From: Mycobacterium sp.
GTDB taxonomy: Bacteria; Actinomycetota; Actinomycetes; Mycobacteriales; Mycobacteriaceae
Length of the DNA stretch: 64,000 nucleotides
Reading direction: 5' to 3'
NCBI GenBank assembly: GCA_003987775.1
Contig: RXJD01000002.1
Location: 62,001-126,000, forward strand
Shown here: positions 55,186-64,000 of the stretch, one piece after another
Numbering within the stretch: the stretch's first letter is position 1
Layout: every line of letters starts with the position of its first letter
The notes under the pieces: generated by a model
What the model was told of the DNA's origin: nothing
Databases searched by the model: none
Seen by the model: only the letters and a program-made list of their open reading frames with translations
Translations under genes and position numbers: made by a program

Positions 55186-55390
55186 AAAGGCGCTACCCAT
55201 CGCTTAATCCGCGCGCCCCGCTGCGTGTTTCCCTCGCGTATTCGTCAATTTGTGCTGCCGTGCAACGGCTTTCCGTGCGCACTTCGATCGCGAAATTGCC
55301 GCAGCTGGCAGGCATTCACCTCGGTTAGGCTTGGTAATCAGATAGTTGACCGGCAGATGCGACCCGGCTGCCGTTGGAGGAGAGTAGGCG

Positions 55391-57691
55391 ATGGGCATTC
55401 CACGACCGACAGGCGAATATGCCGGTCAGATGCTGGAGGGCGGCTGGCCCGAGGCCGATGAGGACGCCTTCTACGACCGTGCCCAGGCCTTCAACGGAAT
55501 GCTGCACAAGGTCACCGACGTCATCGACGCCGCCCGGCACCAGCAGGTCGAGGTCTTTCATGGGGGCGTCTGGTCCGGCGGCGCCGCGAGTGCGGCCAAC
55601 GGCGCGCTCGGCACCAATCTCACCGAAATGAGCACACTGCAGGACTATCTGGCGACCGTCATCACCTGGCACCAGCACATCGCCAATTTGATCGCGCAGG
55701 CGAAATCCGAAATTGGCAACAATGTCGACGGTGCGCATCGGGAAATCACCATCCTGGAAAATGACACCGAGCTGGAGCCAGAAGAGCGGCAGAACGCAAT
55801 CAATTCGCTGGTGCGGTCGGCCCAACAGGCCAATGCCAGTTTGATCGCCGAAGCCGCCGAACAGGTGCTGGAATCCAAGAATTGGAAACCCCCGCACAAT
55901 GCGCTCCAAGACCTGCTGAACCGGGTGACCCCGCCCACTCCGGAGGTGCCGACCCTGGTGGTGCCGACGCCGGGCACGCCGACTCCCGGCGGCCCGGCGC
56001 CCACGCCGTTCGAGCCGGTGCCGGCCAACCCGTACAACCCGCTCAACCCCGGCGCACCCGTCACCCCGGTGACCCCCAGGCCGTTCGAGCCGGTGCCGGC
56101 CAACCCGTACGACCCGCTGAACCCGAGCACGCCGGTGAACCCGGCGAACCCGACGACCCCGGTCACGCCCGTTCCGCCGCTCAACCCGTCCATACCGGTG
56201 ACGCCGGTCAACCCGTCCACGCCGGTCACCCCGGTCACCCCGGTCACGCCGGTCAAGCCCAATCCCGACGACAAGCCGGCCAAGCCGGTCACCCCGGGAC
56301 CTGCCCCGGCGCCCACTCCCGCGCCGTCCCCGTCGAACCCGACTCCGGGCGTCACCCCGGCGCCGGGGCCCGCCCCGGCTCCGACGCCCGGCGGACCTCC
56401 GTCGCCCGACCAGCCAATGTTGCCGACCGATCCGGGCACGCCCTCGACGCCGTCCACTCCGGGGACCGACAGCCCCCACGTCGCTCCGGCGGCGGCGGTC
56501 GACGCCCCGGCACAACCCGGGCAGGCGGCCGGGTCCGGACCGTCGCACCGCGGTGACGACTCATCGCCGGCCATGGCGCCGGCGGCGGCCACCGGTATCC
56601 CCGCCGCCGCCGGGCGCGGTTCGTCCACCGGGATGGGAATGGGCACCGCCTCCTCGGGGGCCGCTCCCTCGGCCGGTTCGGCGGCCGCTTCCGGCGCCGG
56701 ATCGCGTGCCGCGGGCGGGCGGGCGCCGCTGGGCGCCGCCGGCCGGGCCCCGGCCGGGCCCACACCCCGCGCGGCCTCGGCCCGTACCTCGGCTCCGGCG
56801 CGGCCGGCTCCGCCCCAGCGCCACGACGACAAAGAGAAGGACAAGACGCCGCCGGCCGACGACGTGACGGCCCTGCCGTCGGTCCCGGTGTCGGCGGCCC
56901 GAGCCGCAAAGGACGCGGTCGCCGCCGCCTCGGCGCGCGGCGCCAAGAAGGACCCGCTGCGGCTGGCCCGGCGCGTCGCCGCCGCGCTCAATGCCCGCGA
57001 CAGCGGCGGCGACGACGACTACGGATTCTTCTGGGTCACCGCGGTGACCACCGACGGCGAGATCGTGGTGGCCAACAGCTACGGCCTGGCCTACATCCCG
57101 GAGGGCGTCGAGCTGCCCGCCAAGGTGCACATGGCCAGCGCCGACCGTAACGTCCCGATCGACGAAAAAGCCCGCAGCGCAACGTATCCGGCGATGGCGA
57201 TTCAGGGCTGGGCGGCGTTCCACGACCTCAAGCTGCGTGCGGTGATCGGCACCGCAGAGCAGCTGGCGAACACCGACGTGGGTGCGGCCAAGGTCATCCT
57301 CGAGGAGGACGACATCCCGGAGAGCGGCAAGATGGTCGGCCGGCCGCGACTGGAGGTGGTCGACCCCTCGGCCGCGGCCCAGCTGCAGGAGACCGATGAC
57401 CTGCATCTGCTGGACCTGCTGCCGCCCGCGCCGGCGGACGCCAAGACACCCGACGACGAGCGACACATGCTCTGGTTCGACCTGATGAAGCCGATGACCA
57501 GCACCGCCACCGGCCGCGAGGTGGCGCACCTGCGGGCCTTCCATGCCTACGCCGCCCACTGCCGGGACCTGGCGCTGCACCAGGCTTACGCGGCGGCGGA
57601 TCCCGAGGCGCAACGTCCGGCCGTCATCGAGTTCCTGTACTGGCGCTACGTGGCCGCGCTGCTCGACAGTGCGCTGACCGAGACACCCTGA
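55391..57691 (+). CDS. espK: EspK, ESX-1 secretion-associated protein
   Basis: 766 residues from ATG 55391 (GGAGGAGAGTAGGCG upstream). The N-terminal helical WXG100/PPE-like part (about 1-175) contains [11 protein letters not shown] very long Pro/Thr/Val/Asn-rich linker (about 175-470, repeats such as PVTPVTPV and EPVPANPY) leads to a folded C-terminal domain (about 520-766; [34 protein letters not shown]). EspK is reported as the chaperone for EspB in ESX-1. The function follows the family. Confidence 0.92.
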   Translation: MGIPRPTGEYAGQMLEGGWPEADEDAFYDRAQAFNGMLHKVTDVIDAARHQQVEVFHGGVWSGGAASAANGALGTNLTEMSTLQDYLATVITWHQHIANLIAQAKSEIGNNVDGAHREITILENDTELEPEERQNAINSLVRSAQQANASLIAEAAEQVLESKNWKPPHNALQDLLNRVTPPTPEVPTLVVPTPGTPTPGGPAPTPFEPVPANPYNPLNPGAPVTPVTPRPFEPVPANPYDPLNPSTPVNPANPTTPVTPVPPLNPSIPVTPVNPSTPVTPVTPVTPVKPNPDDKPAKPVTPGPAPAPTPAPSPSNPTPGVTPAPGPAPAPTPGGPPSPDQPMLPTDPGTPSTPSTPGTDSPHVAPAAAVDAPAQPGQAAGSGPSHRGDDSSPAMAPAAATGIPAAAGRGSSTGMGMGTASSGAAPSAGSAAASGAGSRAAGGRAPLGAAGRAPAGPTPRAASARTSAPARPAPPQRHDDKEKDKTPPADDVTALPSVPVSAARAAKDAVAAASARGAKKDPLRLARRVAAALNARDSGGDDDYGFFWVTAVTTDGEIVVANSYGLAYIPEGVELPAKVHMASADRNVPIDEKARSATYPAMAIQGWAAFHDLKLRAVIGTAEQLANTDVGAAKVILEEDDIPESGKMVGRPRLEVVDPSAAAQLQETDDLHLLDLLPPAPADAKTPDDERHMLWFDLMKPMTSTATGREVAHLRAFHAYAAHCRDLALHQAYAAADPEAQRPAVIEFLYWRYVAALLDSALTETP

Positions 57692-57741
57692 CGGGCACGG
57701 GCCCGCGATGAGATTTCCGATTCAAGAGAAGGGACGCTGTG

Positions 57742-58566
57742 ATGGCTGAACCGCTGGCCGTTGATCCCGCCCGCCTGATCGCTGCCGCGAGCAAACTCGG
57801 CGAACTCGTCTTTCCCGCGCCGCCGGCACCCATGACCGTGCCGGGATCCGACGCGATGTCGGCCGCGATCGGCCAGACCATGCCCGGCATCGAATCGCTG
57901 GTCAGCGAGGGACTGCCCGGCGTCACCGCCTCCCTGAAGCGCACCGCGTCCAGCATGAGCACCGCGGCCGACATCTACACCCGGGCCGATCAGTCGTTGG
58001 GCCAGGCACTGGCGCAGTACGGTTTCGCCTCCGACGGCCAGTCGCTGAGCGACAGCGTGATGGGAGCCATGAGCAGCCAGTCCAGCGGACTGCTCGGCGC
58101 GGGCGCCGGCGCGGGTGCGGCCGCCGCGATGGCCGGCGGTCCGGCTGCCGCGGCGCAGCAACTGATGGGTGCCGCGTCCGGCGGTGCGGTGTCGCAGGTC
58201 GGCGCGACGATCGGGGCGCAGGCCGAAGCGCTGTCCCCGCAGGTCGCCGCGACCATTCCGCAGTTGGTGCAGCTGGCGCCGATGGCGCAGCAGATGGCTC
58301 CGATGGGGCAGCAGGTCGGTCAGAGCATCCAGCAAGCGGTCTCGCAGGCGGGCCAGAGCGGCGGCAGTTCGGCTCAGCTCGCCAGTGACACCAAGCCCGC
58401 CGACGACGAGAACAAAGACGACACGAAGGACGACGGGGCCAAGGATGGCGCGGACGCGCAATCGGCGGACGGCGCCGCAGCGGGCAAGACCACGTTGGTG
58501 AGCGCTCCGGTCGCGAGCGCGGGTGGCGGCACGCCGCCGGCCGGTTCGGTCGCGGCGCCGATCTAG
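57742..58566 (+). CDS. espJ: EspJ, ESX-1 secreted substrate
   Basis: 274 residues from ATG 57742 (GTG 57739 directly before). N-terminal AEPLAVDPARLIAAASKLGELVFP and IESLVSEGLPGVTASLKRTASSM match EspJ (Rv3878). The C-terminus is Ala/Gln/Gly-rich and acidic. It lies on the same strand as espK and converges with eccD1, the stops overlapping by four bases; in M. tuberculosis espJ runs with eccD1, so the orientation differs. Confidence 0.88.
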   Translation: MAEPLAVDPARLIAAASKLGELVFPAPPAPMTVPGSDAMSAAIGQTMPGIESLVSEGLPGVTASLKRTASSMSTAADIYTRADQSLGQALAQYGFASDGQSLSDSVMGAMSSQSSGLLGAGAGAGAAAAMAGGPAAAAQQLMGAASGGAVSQVGATIGAQAEALSPQVAATIPQLVQLAPMAQQMAPMGQQVGQSIQQAVSQAGQSGGSSAQLASDTKPADDENKDDTKDDGAKDGADAQSADGAAAGKTTLVSAPVASAGGGTPPAGSVAAPI

Positions 58567-60098
58567 AACCGCAGGTTGCGCACCATGTCGTAGACACCGG
58601 TGATCCACAGCAGCAAGGGGATGATCGAGGCGACCACTGCCCCGTCGATCAGCTCCGAGATGCGCTTCATCACCGGTGACAGCCGGCGGATCGGTGCCAT
58701 GGCGCTGGCGATGGTCAGCGCGATGACGGCCAGGACGAGGTAGCCGGCCACGATGAGCCATGCCCAATTCGGGTACCACAGGCTGAGCCGGACGGTCAGA
58801 CCGGTCGGGATCGCGACGGTCGCCGCCAGCAACGCCCAGGCACACCAACGGTCGACGTAAAGGCGCGACCGGAAGCCGCAGAGCACGGTCAGCAGACCCG
58901 CCACCACCAGGCTGTGCACGAAGAAGTGTCCGTGCACGACGACCGCGATCGCTCCGGTGGCCAGGATCACCGCGCCCGCCGTCACGTAGCCGATCAGGAG
59001 TTGCTTGGCCAGCTTGCTGCGCTCGGTCAGCCGCGCCGCCGATGCCGGCACCGACGCGATGATGGCCTGCCAGGTCGGGGTCTCGTCGTTGGTGGCCTCG
59101 TCGGCGGTCACCGGGTCGAGCAGTTCCTCGTTGTCGACGGTCTCGCCGGGCACCGGAATCGGGGGCAGCGCGATGCGGGCGACGGCGACGGTCAGTTTGG
59201 CCGCGGTGGTGATGACGAACAGGCCCAGCGCGATGGCTCCCGCCGGCACCCATTCCCGGTAGCCGTAGCCGGTGGCCACCGCAGCGCCGATCACCGCGAT
59301 CATCGCGATGACGACGAACGACGCGACCTCGTGGCGTTGCCGCGGACCGCCGCGGATGGCGAGCGTCAGGAACAGCACCGCCGTCGCTGCCGCGGCGAGC
59401 TGCGCAGCCCCGAGCGACGTGGTCCCCCGCGGCAACGGCACGGCGATGGCCGCCGCGGCGGCCAGCACGGGATACGCCGCGATCAGCAGGCATTCGGAGA
59501 GTTCGGGTCGCTGGTAGAACCGCTTCGCCACGAACGAGGCGATCAGGATGCAGACCGCGACTACCGCCATGGCCACCGGCCAGTACCAGTGGCGCCCGGT
59601 GATCCACCAGGCCCGCATCGCGATGGCGGTGAGGGGCAGCGCCAGCACCGGGATCGCGACGGCGATGAAGCGATCGACCGCCGACCGGTCGAATTCGGGG
59701 GATTCGTCGAGTACCGCGATCGCGTCGATGACGTCCTCGACCAGCGGCCGGTACCGCTCGGTGCGGCTCGTCGACACCAGCGTCAGCAACGATCCGTCGA
59801 CCACGCCGGCCTCGTCGAGGGACTGGTCGAGCTTGAGCGGCGGCGAGCCGGGCCGAGCGAAGGTCCAGACCCCCTGCGCGTTGAAGTCGAATCCGGCCAG
59901 CACGTCGGCCGGCGTGTCCTCGAGCAGGTCGGCCAGCACGGACACGGTCTCGTCGATGTAGATGCCCATCGGCGTCGCCGCCGGAAGCACCAGGTCGGTC
60001 ATCCGCTTACCGGTGAGAATCGTGACCCGTGTGGTGGCGGGCCGGGCGGGGGCAGCCCCCGTGGCGGTAGAGCCGGCAGCAACGGCAGGTGCGCTCAA
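58563..60098 (-). CDS. eccD1: EccD1, ESX-1 membrane component
   Basis: 511 residues, the same length as the M. tuberculosis protein. TTG start at 60098 overlaps the espI stop (TTGA). Ubiquitin-like domain about 20-110 (TTRVTILTGKRMTDLVLP), then eleven membrane helices from about 145 to the end, with the cytosolic segment VPGETVDNEELLDPV in between. It forms the inner channel-like vestibule of the ESX-1 complex. Confidence 0.95.
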   Translation of the reverse strand: MSAPAVAAGSTATGAAPARPATTRVTILTGKRMTDLVLPAATPMGIYIDETVSVLADLLEDTPADVLAGFDFNAQGVWTFARPGSPPLKLDQSLDEAGVVDGSLLTLVSTSRTERYRPLVEDVIDAIAVLDESPEFDRSAVDRFIAVAIPVLALPLTAIAMRAWWITGRHWYWPVAMAVVAVCILIASFVAKRFYQRPELSECLLIAAYPVLAAAAAIAVPLPRGTTSLGAAQLAAAATAVLFLTLAIRGGPRQRHEVASFVVIAMIAVIGAAVATGYGYREWVPAGAIALGLFVITTAAKLTVAVARIALPPIPVPGETVDNEELLDPVTADEATNDETPTWQAIIASVPASAARLTERSKLAKQLLIGYVTAGAVILATGAIAVVVHGHFFVHSLVVAGLLTVLCGFRSRLYVDRWCAWALLAATVAIPTGLTVRLSLWYPNWAWLIVAGYLVLAVIALTIASAMAPIRRLSPVMKRISELIDGAVVASIIPLLLWITGVYDMVRNLRF

Positions 60099-62431
60099 CG
60101 TCGTCCAGCCCTTTCAAAATCGTCGGACAAAGCCGCGGCCAACTCGAGCACCCGCCGCTGATAGACGGGGTCGAGCCGGTCGAGCTGAATCTCGGTACCC
60201 TCCGCGATGTGCTTGTCCCAGGGCAGCAGCACAACCCGGTTCGGTTGGACCAGCTGTTGGAACTGTCTCACCAACTGCTTCTCCGCGACGTTGGTTTCAC
60301 CAACCGCGACGTGATTGATCACCACCGCGACCCGGCTCAGCAGGTCCTGGTAGCCGTTGTGCCGCAGCCATTCCAGGGCGCTCTCGGCTTGGCGCGCACT
60401 GTCGAGCGACACGTTGGTGACGATGACGATCGCCGACGCGGTTTCCAGCACGCCCCGCGTCACCGGGTCGAACAGACCGGGCCCGCAGTCGGCCAGCACC
60501 AGGTTGTAGAACTTCGACACCGTGTCGACCGCGAACCGCAGGTCCTCGCCGCTGAGACCACGCTGGGCGGTGGTGTACTCGGCGGTCGGCAGGATCTCCA
60601 GATTGTGCGCGTTGACGCTGGTGTGTGCCCGGACGTCGTTGTAGTGCGACAGATTTTCGTCGGCCACCAGGTCCGCAATGGACGACGGTGACGTGCGACC
60701 CGCGCGCTCGGCGAGGTTGCCGCAACCGGGATCGGCGTCGAGGACGAGGATTCGGTCGCCGCGCACCTGCGCCAGCATGGTGCCCAGGGTCACCGTCGTC
60801 GTGGTCTTGCCGACGCCGCCTTTGAGCCCGAGCATGCCGATCTGGTAGGAGCCGCGCGCCTTCCGCATGACGCGGGCACGCAGCTCTTGCTCGTACTTCT
60901 CGTCGCGGGACAAGCCGGCGTTGATTCTGGTCAGTTTGTAGAGGGCGCCGCGCCAACCCCGCTGCGGCACGCGTTTGGCGGCCTTCGGCGGCACCGGCAC
61001 CGGCTGGGGTGCGGCGGCCGGTGCAGGCGGTGGCTGCTCCGGAGCCGGGGCCGGGGGCCGCACCGAGGCGGGGGCCGGCCGCGGGGCGGGGGTCGCTCGC
61101 GGCGCGGGGCCGGGCCGCGGCCCGGGGGCAGGCGGGCCGGGGGCAGGCGTTCCGGGGGCAGGCGGGGCCGACGGTGATTCCGCCGCCGATGCCGGCCGGG
61201 GCCGCACGGGAATCGGGCCGGACGGGGCTCGTCGCCTGCCGCCCTGCGAGCGTGGTGGTTGTCCCGTCGGTGCCTGCCCGGGCGCCGGTTGGGCTGTGGG
61301 CGGCATCGGGACCCGGAAGTAGGTGCCCGCTTGGGGATCGGCTTCTCCCGAGTCCGGGTCGGGCAGATAACGGTGGCGCCGGCGTGGGGAAGGCGGAGCG
61401 GGCTCGGACTGCGGCTCGACCGGCGCGGGCGGCGGTGGTTGCGGTGGCGGTGCCGACAACCGAACCCGGCGGCCGGTGTCGGGCGGTGCGGCTTCGCGGG
61501 GCGGGGGCGATCCGTTGACCGGCATCGGGCCGGAAGAACGGTCGCGCGGCAGTGGTGGGGTCGCTGCATGAGGTGCGTGCGGCGGCGCCGGCTCGGGCGG
61601 CGGCGGTTTCGGCGGCGCCGTAGGGGCTTCGGGCGGTTCTGGTGGGGCGGGCGGTGGTCCGCCGATGGGCATCGGGGGCCGGGGTGGCGCGGGTTCGGTT
61701 GGTGCCGTTGGGGGTTCGGGCGGTTGCGGTGGGGCGGGTGGTGGTCCGCCGACAGGCATCGGGGGCCGAGCCTGTTCGGGTTCGGGTGGTGCGGGCGGTT
61801 CTGGTGACGCCGGCGGTGGTCCGCCGATGGGCATCGGGGGCCGGGGCGGCGCGGGTTCGGTTGGTGCCGTTGGGGGTTCGGGCGGTTGCGGTGGGGCGGG
61901 TGGTGGTCCGCCCACAGGCATCGGAGGCCGGGCCGGCTCGGGTGCCGGCTCGGGCACCGGTTCCGGTTCGGGTTCGGGTTCGGCTGCGACCGGGGGCGCG
62001 ACCGGCGGTGGCTCCGGGGTGAACTCGGGCAGTGCGGGCGGTGGCGGCGGCGGTGGTCCGCCGATGGGCATCGGTGGCAGTGGGGATTTGGGGCCCGCGC
62101 CAGCCGGTCCGGCTGACGCGGCCGCCGTCGCCTGCGGAGGTTCGGCCTCGACTCGCGGGGGCTCGGGTAGCGGCGGGGGCGGCGGCGGGGGCGGCGCAGG
62201 GGGCGGCGCGCCGATCGGCATCGGAGGCAGATTCGGGGGAGGGGGAGCGTCTACCGCGGCCGCGGGCGGGGGGATCGGCGGCGACCAAGCGGCCGGAGCC
62301 CCGGTATCGCCATTGCCGGCAGGCGGTGCGGCAAATGCCGCATTCGGGTCGAAGAAACTTTGCCCGGCGTCGTCGTCCGGCGAGTCGAAATCCTCAGCGG
62401 GCCGAAAGAGCTTGTCATAGTCGGCTGGCAT
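60095..62431 (-). CDS. espI: EspI, proline-rich MinD-like ATPase of ESX-1
   Basis: 778 residues from ATG 62431. The first about 510 residues are extremely Pro-rich with repeated PPMPIGGPPPAPP and PPMPVGGPPPAPP units. The C-terminal third is a MinD/ParA ATPase with Walker A LKGGVGKTTTT (about 535-545) and DADPG. Known: EspI reduces ESX-1 secretion when ATP is low. The gene is 117 bp downstream of esxA with a strong hairpin between; it overlaps eccD1 by four bases. The proline-rich part includes a 162-bp internal repeat and exceeds the usual length (M. tuberculosis 666 residues). Confidence 0.93.
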   Translation of the reverse strand: MPADYDKLFRPAEDFDSPDDDAGQSFFDPNAAFAAPPAGNGDTGAPAAWSPPIPPPAAAVDAPPPPNLPPMPIGAPPPAPPPPPPPPLPEPPRVEAEPPQATAAASAGPAGAGPKSPLPPMPIGGPPPPPPPALPEFTPEPPPVAPPVAAEPEPEPEPVPEPAPEPARPPMPVGGPPPAPPQPPEPPTAPTEPAPPRPPMPIGGPPPASPEPPAPPEPEQARPPMPVGGPPPAPPQPPEPPTAPTEPAPPRPPMPIGGPPPAPPEPPEAPTAPPKPPPPEPAPPHAPHAATPPLPRDRSSGPMPVNGSPPPREAAPPDTGRRVRLSAPPPQPPPPAPVEPQSEPAPPSPRRRHRYLPDPDSGEADPQAGTYFRVPMPPTAQPAPGQAPTGQPPRSQGGRRRAPSGPIPVRPRPASAAESPSAPPAPGTPAPGPPAPGPRPGPAPRATPAPRPAPASVRPPAPAPEQPPPAPAAAPQPVPVPPKAAKRVPQRGWRGALYKLTRINAGLSRDEKYEQELRARVMRKARGSYQIGMLGLKGGVGKTTTTVTLGTMLAQVRGDRILVLDADPGCGNLAERAGRTSPSSIADLVADENLSHYNDVRAHTSVNAHNLEILPTAEYTTAQRGLSGEDLRFAVDTVSKFYNLVLADCGPGLFDPVTRGVLETASAIVIVTNVSLDSARQAESALEWLRHNGYQDLLSRVAVVINHVAVGETNVAEKQLVRQFQQLVQPNRVVLLPWDKHIAEGTEIQLDRLDPVYQRRVLELAAALSDDFERAGRR

Positions 62432-62462
62432 GAGAACCTCTCAGAAGCTCGCCAAATGAGGG

Positions 62463-62519
62463 AAGCACGAGAAGGGGCGAGATCCCCCGAATGGGTTGAA
62501 CTCGCCCAATCTCGTGCTT
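62463..62519. terminator. large hairpin between esxA and espI
   Basis: AAGCACGAG (62463-62471) pairs with CTCGTGCTT (62511-62519), and inside it GGGCGAG (62475-62481) pairs with CTCGCCC (62501-62507), leaving a small loop. Read on the minus strand it lies right after esxA. There is no U-run, so a partial terminator, attenuator or RNA-processing/stability element between the abundant esxBA message and espI is inferred. Confidence 0.55.
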
Positions 62520-62547
62520 CGAGATTCTACGCGTATAGAGCGGCTTC

Positions 62548-62835
62548 TTATGCGAACAATCCGGTCACGCTGCCCTCGGTCGACTGCATGGCCTGGCTGG
62601 CTTCGCTGATCGTCCGGGCCAGGTTCTGCAGGGAGTTGTTGAGTTCCTGAGCGGTGCCATCCCACTTCTGCTGAACGGCCTGGTAGGACTCCGAACCGCT
62701 ACCGCCCCACGCCGCGGCGAGCTTGGTCAGCGACTGCTTACCCTCGTCGAGCAGGGAGTGGATGCTGGAGACGTTTCCCTGGATGGTGCTGGCCGCGGCC
62801 TCGATGCCCGCGAAATTCCACTGCTGTTCTGTCAT
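62548..62835 (-). CDS. esxA: EsxA (ESAT-6), ESX-1 substrate
   Basis: 95 residues, exactly the family length, starting [16 protein letters not shown]. Two helices joined by the WXG turn [11 protein letters not shown] (Trp-43). It is secreted as a 1:1 complex with EsxB and is a major mycobacterial antigen tied to membrane lysis. It lies 43 bp after esxB on the same strand. Confidence 0.98.
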   Translation of the reverse strand: MTEQQWNFAGIEAAASTIQGNVSSIHSLLDEGKQSLTKLAAAWGGSGSESYQAVQQKWDGTAQELNNSLQNLARTISEASQAMQSTEGSVTGLFA

Positions 62836-62878
62836 GTCTTTGCTCCGTTTTTCTGGTGGTCGGTGGGGGGATTTACTG

Positions 62879-63181
62879 TCAGAAGCCCATTTGCGAGGAC
62901 AGCGCCTGCTGCTGCTCCTCGTCGGCACGCTGGTACTGAACGCCGGCCTGACGGATGTTGGTGGAAATCTCGTCGAGCTCAGCCTTCTGCTTGTTGGCGG
63001 CTTCCTGGAAGCGCACGACGGCGGCCTGGGCGGCCTGACCGGCGACACCGCGCCACTGACCCTGCAGCGAACCCGCGGTCGACTCGATCTGGTCGATCTG
63101 AGTCTTCAGATCACTCGAGATTCGCTCGAAGTTACCTGCCTCTTGCGCGAGGGCAGCGGCATCAGTCTTCATCTCTGCCAT
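62879..63181 (-). CDS. esxB: EsxB (CFP-10), ESX-1 substrate
   Basis: 100 residues, exactly the family length: [24 protein letters not shown] turn [10 protein letters not shown], and C-terminal secretion motif YQRADEE (YxxxD/E) that docks on EccCb1. Chaperones EsxA. Cotranscribed with PPE68 upstream and esxA downstream. Confidence 0.98.
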   Translation of the reverse strand: MAEMKTDAAALAQEAGNFERISSDLKTQIDQIESTAGSLQGQWRGVAGQAAQAAVVRFQEAANKQKAELDEISTNIRQAGVQYQRADEEQQQALSSQMGF

Positions 63182-63272
63182 GCTGGACTACTTTCTCTCT
63201 TTCCATTCCTCGCCGTGGTTGGCAAGTCTTCCGGCCCGGTTGGCCGGGAAGTCTGTTGTGGCCGTGGGACTC

Positions 63273-64000
63273 TCACCATTCGTCCTCGTCGTCCCACAGG
63301 TCTTCTTCTGGTTCGTCGCGTTCCTGGGAGACCGGCGCCGGGGCCGCCAGGCCCGGTCGGGAGCTGCCACCGCCGGAGGCACCCTGGCCCATGGCGCCCG
63401 CGCCCACCGGGGCAGCGCCACCGGTCGCCGACTCGCCGGCGGCTGCCGCCGGCATCATCGCGGGGCCGACGGGCTTGTCGATCAGGCCGGTCATCAGCGG
63501 AGTGCGGGCCAATGTGCCGCCGGCACCCGGCAGCGCCTCGCCGCGCAGCAGTCCTGCGCCCACGCTCGCACCGGAACCGCCCGCCAGCGGGTGGTTGGAC
63601 AGCGGGCTGGCGCCGACCAGGCCGAGTTGAGCCTCGTCCTCGCCGAGTCCGGCGCTGGGGCCACCCGAACTGCCGCCCATCTGGCTGAACATCGAGGTCA
63701 TCTGCTGCGCCGGCTGGGCGAGTTGCTGCATAGGGCCGCTGAGTTCGGCGACCTGCCCTGCCGTCGCCTGCAGCTGGCTCGACGTGAGGCTGCTCGGCAT
63801 CGCCAGCATCTGGGTCGACGACATGCCCTGGCTCATCCCCGGATCGAGGATGGACGCCATCGGCTCGATCTTGTCGAACATCGTGTTGGCCAGCGTCTCG
63901 GCCTGGTAGATGTCCATCGCGACGGCGGCCTGTGTCCACATGCGGACGAAGTAGTCGATCTCGTTCATCGCGATCGGGATCGTGTTGATGCCGAAAAAGT
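63273..64000 (-). CDS. ppe68: PPE68, C-terminal part (runs off the window)
   Basis: The stop codon is at 63273; the frame is open to the right edge, so the 5' part is missing from view. Visible: the end of the PPE domain [46 protein letters not shown] and the Gly/Ala-rich ESX-1-type tail with [13 protein letters not shown] and the acidic [13 protein letters not shown] end. The downstream order esxB-esxA identifies it as PPE68 of ESX-1. It pairs with PE35 and its EspG1 chaperone. An internal ATG at 63968 is not the true start. Confidence 0.93.
   Translation of the reverse strand, partial: FFGINTIPIAMNEIDYFVRMWTQAAVAMDIYQAETLANTMFDKIEPMASILDPGMSQGMSSTQMLAMPSSLTSSQLQATAGQVAELSGPMQQLAQPAQQMTSMFSQMGGSSGGPSAGLGEDEAQLGLVGASPLSNHPLAGGSGASVGAGLLRGEALPGAGGTLARTPLMTGLIDKPVGPAMMPAAAAGESATGGAAPVGAGAMGQGASGGGSSRPGLAAPAPVSQERDEPEEDLWDDEDEW

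Noticed and set aside
55970..56290. Possible CRISPR-like or DNA repeat array
   Set aside because: The repeated units are codons for Pro/Val/Thr in the EspK linker, in frame, with no constant spacer length.
60297..62288. 663-codon minus-strand frame
   Set aside because: Out-of-frame reading of espI, whose own frame carries the Walker A motif and overlaps correctly with eccD1.

Overview
The window is a stretch of actinobacterial chromosome around the replication origin, almost certainly from a mycobacterium. The order alaT/ileT - DUF3566 protein - gyrA - gyrB - dciA - recF - dnaN - oriC - dnaA - rpmH - rnpA - yidD - yidC - jag - rsmG - parA - parB - (GNAT-like) - cwlM - trxA/trxB - rsmA/sigM - murJ - mutT4 - pcnA is the classical mycobacterial origin segment, read here in the opposite orientation to M. 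tuberculosis. High GC, GTG/TTG starts, ESX (type VII) genes, a 420-residue GyrA intein and a mycobacterial-type LexA box agree with this. I cannot name the species.

Layout. (1) 597-6502 is an integrated element in the 3' end of tRNA-Ala(TGC), bounded by 48-bp direct repeats with one mismatch. It carries a divergent DprA-like / phosphoribosyltransferase pair (ShosTA-like defence or toxin-antitoxin module) with a LexA-type box between them, two more small divergent genes, a run of small phage-like genes and a truncated, frameshifted tyrosine integrase. The element looks immobilised. (2) 6457-19477 holds two tRNAs and the replication core on the minus strand, with oriC between dnaN and dnaA and a DnaA-box cluster upstream of dnaA. 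(3) 19334-24787 is the plus-strand rpmH-rnpA-yidD-yidC-jag-rsmG-parA-parB run with two perfect parS sites. (4) 25159-38705 holds cell-envelope and redox genes: CwlM, thioredoxin/thioredoxin reductase, SigM and its anti-sigma factor, the MurJ flippase with pseudokinase domain, a large secreted membrane-anchored protein, a Nudix hydrolase and the CCA-adding enzyme.

(5) 38835-48654 is a partial ESX-2 locus: esxD, esxC, espG2, a MinD-like ATPase, eccD2, mycP2, eccE2 and eccA2, all intact and mostly overlapping, but with no eccB2, eccC2, PE or PPE gene before esxD. (6) 48662-50255 is a thiolase plus a small membrane protein lying between the two ESX loci. (7) 50621-64000 is an ESX-1 locus: mycP1, eccE1, espB, espL, espK and espJ on plus, then eccD1, espI, esxA, esxB and PPE68 on minus, running off the right edge.

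Functionally, DnaA/oriC/DnaN/DciA/RecF/gyrase and ParABS form the replication-segregation centre; RpmH/RnpA/YidD/YidC/KhpB serve translation, RNA processing and membrane insertion; CwlM/MurJ/SigM/thioredoxin serve peptidoglycan and stress physiology. The ESX-1 genes encode a secretion machine and substrates. The ESX-2 remnant could work only with membrane and motor subunits encoded elsewhere.
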